Shown here piece after piece: positions 6,155 to 10,345 of a DNA stretch of 13,520 bases. The stretch is from Rubrobacter sp. (GTDB taxonomy: Bacteria > Actinomycetota > Rubrobacteria > Rubrobacterales > Rubrobacteraceae). The DNA lies in the NCBI GenBank assembly GCA_016781705.1, contig JADDPV010000144.1, forward strand, positions 1 to 13,520. Direction: 5' to 3'. A program made the position numbers and the translations under genes. Below the pieces are notes generated by a model. It had not been told where the DNA came from. It did not search any database and saw nothing but the letters and a program-made list of their open reading frames with translations. Within the stretch, counting starts at the first letter, position 1; each line of letters starts with the position of its first letter.

Positions 6155-6718
6155 CTAATCGGCCGCTGCCAGCGCCTCTTCCACCGCCGCTACGATCTCC
6201 GCCTCGTCGGCGAGCCGACCCACCCCCGGCTGCTCCTCGGCGGAGGCCATGAGCCCCTCCGCCGGCCCGACGAAGCGGTGACCCCAGCTCTTCAGGGTCT
6301 CGACGTTGCGCTTCGTGGCCGGGTTGTCCCACATCTCGGGGTTCATGGCCGGGGCCCAGAGGACCCTCTTCGCGCCGGCGAGGACGGTGGCGGAGAGGAG
6401 GTCGTCGCCGAGACCGATGGCGGCGCGGGCCATCGCGTCGGCCGTGGCGGGGGCGACGAGGATGAGGTCGGCCCAGCGGGCCAGGGAGACGTGCTCGACG
6501 CGGCCCGACTCCTCCCACCAGGTCCTGTCCGTACGCACGGGGTTCCCGGCGGCGATCGCGAGCGTCTCCTCGGGGACGAAGCGGAAGGCGGCGTCGGTGG
6601 CGGCGGCCCGTATCTCGCAGCCCGCCTCTCTGAGGCGGCGGATCACGCCGGGCGCCTTGTACGCCGCGATGCCGCCCGTTACGCCCACTAGCACCCTGCT
6701 GCTTTCGGAATCGGCCAC
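6155..6718 (-). CDS. CoaC-type flavoprotein (HFCD family), stand-alone
   Basis: A 187-residue protein matching the FMN-binding decarboxylase half of CoaBC, which in coenzyme A synthesis decarboxylates phosphopantothenoylcysteine. Visible: VLVGVTGGIAAYK (9-21, FMN binding); the active-site His76 in EHVSLARWAD; PATADAM (90-96), the PASANT-motif position; and PAMNPEMW (123-130), the substrate-clamp motif. The CoaB ligase half is absent, so this is a single-domain protein. The PASANT asparagine is Asp94 (codon GAC) here, which is unusual because that Asn contacts the substrate carboxylate in studied members. The protein may therefore act on another substrate. The start is GTG 6718, with no clear Shine-Dalgarno. 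It is divergent from the dehydrogenase at 6859. Confidence 0.82.
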   Translation of the reverse strand: MADSESSRVLVGVTGGIAAYKAPGVIRRLREAGCEIRAAATDAAFRFVPEETLAIAAGNPVRTDRTWWEESGRVEHVSLARWADLILVAPATADAMARAAIGLGDDLLSATVLAGAKRVLWAPAMNPEMWDNPATKRNVETLKSWGHRFVGPAEGLMASAEEQPGVGRLADEAEIVAAVEEALAAAD

Positions 6719-6725
6719 GCCCCTG

Positions 6726-6731
6726 ATTCTA
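6726..6731 (-). promoter_or_regulatory. Possible -10 box (TAGAAT) of the CoaC-type gene
   Basis: TAGAAT on the minus strand is followed by 7 nt and then GTG 6718. The spacing would place transcription start on or next to the start codon. No -35 consensus is visible. Confidence 0.4.
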
Positions 6732-6749
6732 CGCCCGACGAGGACTCCA

Positions 6750-6779
6750 GGCTACCAGCCGCGGGAGGTCGCGGTAGCC
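6750..6779. repeat. Inverted repeat in the divergent intergenic region
   Basis: GGCTACC...CGCG (6750-6763) pairs with CGCGGTAGCC (6770-6779) across a GGAGGT loop, with a 3-nt bulge in the left arm. It lies between the two divergent promoters. It may be an operator or only a GC-rich fold. Confidence 0.4.
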
Positions 6780-6801
6780 CGGCGCTTCGGGCAGGGCGAC
6801 G

Positions 6802-6845
6802 AGCGTCTCGGGCGGAGGAGCCGAGCATCCTTCGCCCGAGACGCT
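6802..6845. promoter_or_regulatory. 13-bp perfect inverted repeat overlapping the dehydrogenase promoter
   Basis: AGCGTCTCGGGCG (6802-6814) and CGCCCGAGACGCT (6833-6845) are exact inverted copies with 18 bp between. The right arm shares its last base with the TATGAT -10 box, and the repeat covers the -35 area. An operator for a dimeric regulator is the simplest reading; a terminator-like hairpin is less likely because no gene enters from the left on this strand. Confidence 0.5.
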
Positions 6846-6850
6846 ATGAT
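6845..6850 (+). promoter_or_regulatory. -10 box (TATGAT) of the dehydrogenase gene
   Basis: TATGAT ends 8 nt before ATG 6859, leaving no room for a normal leader, and no strong Shine-Dalgarno is present. A leaderless or nearly leaderless mRNA is inferred. Confidence 0.45.
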
Positions 6851-6858
6851 TCGGGGCC

Positions 6859-7647
6859 ATGAACGTAGAAGGAACACTCAAAGGCAAGGTCGCCGTCGTG
6901 ACCGGGGCGTCGAGCGGCATCGGCGAGGCGGCGGCGCGGGAGCTCGCCGCGAGGGGCGCCTCGGTCACGCTGGCCGCGCGCAACGAAGGGAAGCTTCGGT
7001 TTCTGGAACGCGAGATAGAGGCCGCCGGGGGACGGGCGCTCGCCGTGACGACCGATGTCGCCGACGCGTCCTCGGTCGAAGGCATGATCGAGCGAACGGT
7101 CGGAGGGTTCGGGGGCGTGGACGTGCTGGTGAACAACGCGGGGATGGGGCTCTCGGGGCGCGTCGCCGACCTGGGGCCCGACGACCTGCGCCACCTCTTC
7201 GAGGTCAACGTGCTCGGCCCGCTCAACTGCGTGCAGGCGGCGCTGCCACGCATGAAGCCCGGCGGGCGCATAATCAACGTCTCCTCCGTCGTCGGTAAGA
7301 GGGCGATCCCCAAGGTCGGCGGCTACTGCGCCACCAAGTTCGCCCTGAACGCTCTCTCGGACGCCCTGCGTGTCGAGGTCGCGGGCAGGGGCATTACGGT
7401 CACTAGCGTTTATCCGGGGACGACCCAGACGTCTTTCCGGGAGAACTCGCGCCGCACCGGGGACGAGAAGCGCGGCTGGCGGCCCAAAGGGGTGCCGCCC
7501 GAGAAGGTGGCCGAGAAGATCGCGCAGGCCGCCGAGAGCGGGGGCCGGGACTTGTACGTGACGCTCAAGGACCGGCTCTTCGTCGTTGGAACGACCCTGG
7601 CTCCGGGCCTCTTCGACCGGGTGCTCCTCCGCTGGGCGAAGGATTGA
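6859..7647 (+). CDS. Short-chain dehydrogenase/reductase (classical SDR)
   Basis: A 262-residue NAD(P)-dependent oxidoreductase, cytosolic. The Rossmann signature TGASSGIG is at 15-22, NNAG at 92-95, the structural Asn at 117, and the catalytic set Ser142/143, Tyr156 and Lys160 in the YCATK motif. Arg41 after the second strand (LAARN) points to NADP preference. PGTTQTSF near 196-203 is the usual post-catalytic loop. The C-terminus (residues 210-262) ends with a hydrophobic stretch (FVVGTTLAPGLFDRVLLRW) that may touch the membrane, as in some lipid-acting SDRs. The substrate is not predictable. The next gene starts 6 nt after the stop, so they likely form an operon. Confidence 0.9.
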   Translation: MNVEGTLKGKVAVVTGASSGIGEAAARELAARGASVTLAARNEGKLRFLEREIEAAGGRALAVTTDVADASSVEGMIERTVGGFGGVDVLVNNAGMGLSGRVADLGPDDLRHLFEVNVLGPLNCVQAALPRMKPGGRIINVSSVVGKRAIPKVGGYCATKFALNALSDALRVEVAGRGITVTSVYPGTTQTSFRENSRRTGDEKRGWRPKGVPPEKVAEKIAQAAESGGRDLYVTLKDRLFVVGTTLAPGLFDRVLLRWAKD

Positions 7648-7653
7648 TCCCGT

Positions 7654-8283
7654 TTGGGCTTCGAGGAGAGCGCGCTTTCGAGGCTTCGGCGCTACCGCGA
7701 GGAGGCCGACCGGTCTTTGGAGACCCGGCGCGGCATCGAGGAGACGGCCCGCCGCTTCTCCGAACGGCTCTTCGCCGGCCTGGAGCACACCGCGGCGCTC
7801 GCCCGGAGGGCCGGGTTCGGCGCCGAGGCCGAGCGGACGAAGGAGGTCCTGGTGCTGCGGGCGGAGGCCACGCCCGGCGCCGGTGAGGCGCGCGCGACGT
7901 TCGCCCTCGTCCCCGGCAGCGCCGCCGAGACCGACGAGGACCTCATGCACGAGGATCTCAGCAGCTACACCCTCGACCCGTCCGGCTACTCGGGACGCGT
8001 CCTGGGCTGGTCCGAAGACGCCGGAGAGGAGCCTTGCCAGATCCTTACCATTTACGCGGACGGCGTGTGGAAAACGAAGGGCATTTTCGTGGCGAAAGCC
8101 CGCGGGCGGATGAGCGACCCGGACGACGTTTTGAACGGTTTCTGCCTGCGCATCCTCGGGCGGCTATTGGACAATGCTGCCCTCGCCGGGGGCGCGGGCC
8201 TGAGGTGGGGGAAGGAGACGTACACGCTTCCGGATCTCCTGTCCGGCAAAGAGCCCCCGACGGAGCTGCGCTGGTCGCGGTAA
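7654..8283 (+). CDS. Unknown protein, second gene of the dehydrogenase operon
   Basis: A 209-residue protein I do not recognise. TTG 7654 is chosen because it is the first start after the dehydrogenase stop and AAGGA (7639-7643) lies 10 nt upstream. Residues 1-70 are mainly Arg/Glu-rich helix (ESALSRLRRYREEADRSLET and on), suggesting a short coiled coil. The rest alternates strands and helices, with EPCQILTIYADGVWKTKGIF (about 130-149) and a helix NGFCLRILGRLLDN. There are no membrane spans and no signal peptide. Codon usage matches the neighbours, which supports real coding. Its 6-nt gap to the dehydrogenase suggests a shared function, but nothing in the sequence says which. Confidence 0.65.
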   Translation: MGFEESALSRLRRYREEADRSLETRRGIEETARRFSERLFAGLEHTAALARRAGFGAEAERTKEVLVLRAEATPGAGEARATFALVPGSAAETDEDLMHEDLSSYTLDPSGYSGRVLGWSEDAGEEPCQILTIYADGVWKTKGIFVAKARGRMSDPDDVLNGFCLRILGRLLDNAALAGGAGLRWGKETYTLPDLLSGKEPPTELRWSR

Positions 8284-8394
8284 CGCTCGGTGCTTCCTAG
8301 GGCGTCCGCCCCACGGTCCGCCCATTCATCTACCCGTTCTCCAGCGACGGACTCATCCGAAATTCATCGCCTGTTGTTATGGATGAAGCGGGAC

Positions 8395-8425
8395 GAGGAG
8401 GCTCGTCGTGTCGGAACGGAGGAGG
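8395..8425 (+). promoter_or_regulatory. Two consecutive strong ribosome binding sites before the protease gene
   Basis: GAGGAGG (8395-8401) lies 6 nt before GTG 8408, and GGAGGAGG (8418-8425) lies 6 nt before ATG 8432 in the same frame. Either start, or both, may be used; they differ by 8 residues. The rest of 8284-8394 holds no gene. It shows a TTCATC/GATGAA inverted pair (8363-8368, 8382-8387) of doubtful meaning. Confidence 0.55.
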
Positions 8426-9502
8426 AAGTACATGGAACGCGAGTATAGGGCGGATGAATCCGCCGAACGGAGCGAGTACTTCGGGCTTTGCGCAGTACCC
8501 GAAGTGCCCGAGCCGGTTTTCGGGCGGGACGTGAACCCGCATCGTGCCGGGCTCATACGCCTCTTCAGGAAAAAGTGGGTCAACGGGACCGTGCTGCACT
8601 ACTACTTCTTCGACACGGCGGAAGAACAGAAGAAAGTTGTCAGGCGAGCATTCGACACCTGGAAGGATATCGGCATGGGGCTGGCGTTCGAAGAGGTGGA
8701 CTCGCCCGATGAGGCCGAGGTGCGAATAGGCTTCGACCAGACAGATGGGTCCTGGTCCTACGTTGGGAGGGACATCATAGACCTCGTCGCCGGGCCGGAT
8801 GAGCCAACTATGAACATCGGTTGGGACCTGACCAGGGACCCCCGTGAGATCGACACGGCGATACACGAGATCGGGCACACGCTCGGGTTTCCCCACGAGC
8901 ACCAGAATCCCAATGCCGGCATCGTTTGGAATGAAGAAGCCGTATACGCCGCGCTCGCCAAGCCGCCCAACCGCTGGAACCGCCAGAAGACCTTCTACAA
9001 CATAATCCGGAAGCTCGACCCGACCGAGGTTCAAGGGTCGGTGTGGGACCCGGACTCCGTGATGCACTATCCTTTCGGGGCGGGCCTTATCAAGGAGCCC
9101 GCCCGGTATAGCAAAGGCCTGTCTCCGGCCGGTGGTATATCCGAGCGAGATGAGTCCTGGGTAAAAACCTTCTACCCGCCCGCAGAGGATGCCGGATACA
9201 AGGAGATCAAGCCGCTCGAGCCCGTCAAGCTGGCTATCGCGATCGGCGAGCAGAAGAACCTGCTCATCAAGCCGGAGGCCACCAGGTATTACGACGTGCG
9301 GACGTTCGGGACGTCGGACTCGGTCATGGTCCTCTTCGAGGACCAAGATGGCGAACTGCGCTACCTAACGGGAGACGACGACAGCGGCGAAGATCGCAAC
9401 GCCAGCATCCGCACGAAGCTGATAAAGGGGCGCAGATACGTTCTGCGCGTACGCCTCTACTACGCCAACCGTGCCGGAGAAACGGCGGTAATGATGTGGT
9501 AG
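8408..9502 (+). CDS. Astacin-like zinc metalloprotease with C-terminal PPC-like domain
   Basis: A 364-residue predicted endopeptidase of the metzincin clan. HEIGHTLGFPHEH (153-165) matches the HExxHxxGxxH zinc motif with the extra Glu after the third His, as in astacins (M12A). SVMHY (217-221) is the astacin Met-turn with its zinc-linked Tyr. KKWVNGTVLHYYF near 55-67 resembles the start of the catalytic domain, so the first ~55 residues look like a pro-segment. That segment holds Cys28, the only cysteine, and FGRDV. The last ~90 residues (IAIGEQKNLLI to MMW) resemble a bacterial pre-peptidase C-terminal beta domain, with a DDDSGE loop. No signal peptide or span is visible from either start, so export is unexplained. 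Transcription appears independent. Confidence 0.85.
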   Translation: MSERRRKYMEREYRADESAERSEYFGLCAVPEVPEPVFGRDVNPHRAGLIRLFRKKWVNGTVLHYYFFDTAEEQKKVVRRAFDTWKDIGMGLAFEEVDSPDEAEVRIGFDQTDGSWSYVGRDIIDLVAGPDEPTMNIGWDLTRDPREIDTAIHEIGHTLGFPHEHQNPNAGIVWNEEAVYAALAKPPNRWNRQKTFYNIIRKLDPTEVQGSVWDPDSVMHYPFGAGLIKEPARYSKGLSPAGGISERDESWVKTFYPPAEDAGYKEIKPLEPVKLAIAIGEQKNLLIKPEATRYYDVRTFGTSDSVMVLFEDQDGELRYLTGDDDSGEDRNASIRTKLIKGRRYVLRVRLYYANRAGETAVMMW

Positions 9503-9562
9503 CGGGGAAACGGGGGAAGAGCTCTCCGAGGAGTTGCTCGACGACGGGAGGCGGGCGTTCTG

Positions 9563-9898
9563 CTAGCTTCCCGAGGACTTCACCGACCGCACCTCGTAGC
9601 CAGGCAGCGCGGCATCGAGGGGTTTCAGCAGGCCGTGGCGGACGAGGTCTTTGAGGGCTTCGGCTATTTGTTCGTCCGGGGAGTTTTTCAGGGCGGCGCA
9701 GAGGTCTTTGCGGTTGATCTGACCGTGCTTCAGGTAGGAGCACAGGCCGGCGTAGAGGACCTTCTCGGCAGGGCTTATGGGCAGCGCCCATACTTCGGGC
9801 TCGTACCACAATTCGCCGACGCCCGCGGCGTTCTCGGGGCGCTGGCCGCGGGCGTCGTGGAGGAAGATGACCTCGGGGAGCGTCTCCCCGGTCTTCAC
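9563..9898 (-). CDS. Winged-helix-like protein downstream of toxin-antitoxin remnant
   Basis: A 111-residue protein starting at GTG 9898, whose GTGA overlaps the stop of the toxin-like frame by 4 nt. The frame is open further upstream to 10003, but that part lies across the toxin reading frame and is less likely. Residues 41-92 look like a winged helix: ISPAEKVLYAGLCSYLKHGQ, then INRKDLCAALKNS, then PDEQIAEALKDLVRHGLLKP. The N-terminal part has FLHDARGQRPEN and LWYEPEVWALP. A DNA-binding role is an inference from this pattern; no named family is claimed. The tight overlap suggests it was translated together with the toxin, and it appears intact while the pair upstream is decayed. Confidence 0.6.
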   Translation of the reverse strand: MKTGETLPEVIFLHDARGQRPENAAGVGELWYEPEVWALPISPAEKVLYAGLCSYLKHGQINRKDLCAALKNSPDEQIAEALKDLVRHGLLKPLDAALPGYEVRSVKSSGS

Positions 9899-10086
9899 CG
9901 GCAGCCCCGCTGCCGGCTCCAGACGTCGAGAGCCAACAATTCTCTGCTGGCGTCGTGGATCTCGTAGAAGATACGGTAGTAGTGCCCGACCCGGATGCGC
10001 CAATCGTCTCCACGGTTTTGGACGTCCGTCGGCAACCGGGCCACCTGCTTGTGCATCTTACGGGGAACCTCTACCGCATAGGACAT
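9895..10086 (-). pseudogene. Internally deleted RelE/ParE-type toxin
   Basis: ATG 10086 opens a 63-residue frame. It begins MSYAVEVPRKMHKQVARLP, as RelE-family toxins do. From about residue 28 it reads DDWRIRVGHYYRIFYEIHD and ALDVWSRQRG, the usual C-terminal core strands. Between VQNR and GDDW some 20 or more residues are missing, where family members carry a helix and an NPRP..(K)KL.G loop. Full-length members are about 85-90 residues. The reading frame is kept, so a short product may be made, but loss of the central helix and loop makes toxin activity doubtful. TTG 10098 is an upstream in-frame alternative. It follows the antitoxin remnant by 1 nt. Confidence 0.6.
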
Positions 10087-10087
10087 G

Positions 10088-10317
10088 TCAGTCGCCAAGC
10101 ACCTTGCCCTCTCAGGTCTCTCGTATAGCCTGTTCTCAGGAGATTACCTCTTCCTCCCCCCGCTCGATGGGCCGTGCTCTGGTCCCCCTGGGGGCCTGCA
10201 GGGCCACCAGATCCTCCACCTCGTCCCCTGTCTGTCGCAGCCGCTCGTACTCTCCTCTATAGCGCAGACGCTCCCGACGCGCTTACCGTTCCCGTCGGTT
10301 AGATAACACGCTTCCAT
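10088..10317 (-). pseudogene. Decayed antitoxin gene (Phd/YefM-like)
   Basis: AAGGA 7 nt before ATG 10317 and the opening MEACYLTDGNGKRVGSV look like an antitoxin start. After AIEE the frame must shift by 2 nt (GAGGAG-AG-TAC, an extra AG) to read YERLRQTGDEVEDLVALQA and IERGEEEVIS. Two in-frame TGA codons then interrupt EQAIRET and EGKVLGD before the expected stop at 10088-10090. The first TGA sits where such proteins often have Trp (WEQA), the second where Arg would fit. Reassembled, it is about 76 codons and resembles short antitoxins found before RelE-type toxins. One frameshift plus two nonsense codons mean it is not functional. Confidence 0.6.
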
Positions 10318-10345
10318 GCCGGTGTCCTTTAAGGATCTTCGGGCC

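Noticed and set aside
8300..8311. Short GGGC/GCCC hairpin after the unknown gene as terminator
   Set aside because: A 4-bp stem with no T tract is too weak to call.
9504..9562. Plus-strand EELSEELLDDGRRAFC-like fragment after the protease
   Set aside because: Too short, in no continuous frame with a start, and it could be chance in GC-rich sequence.
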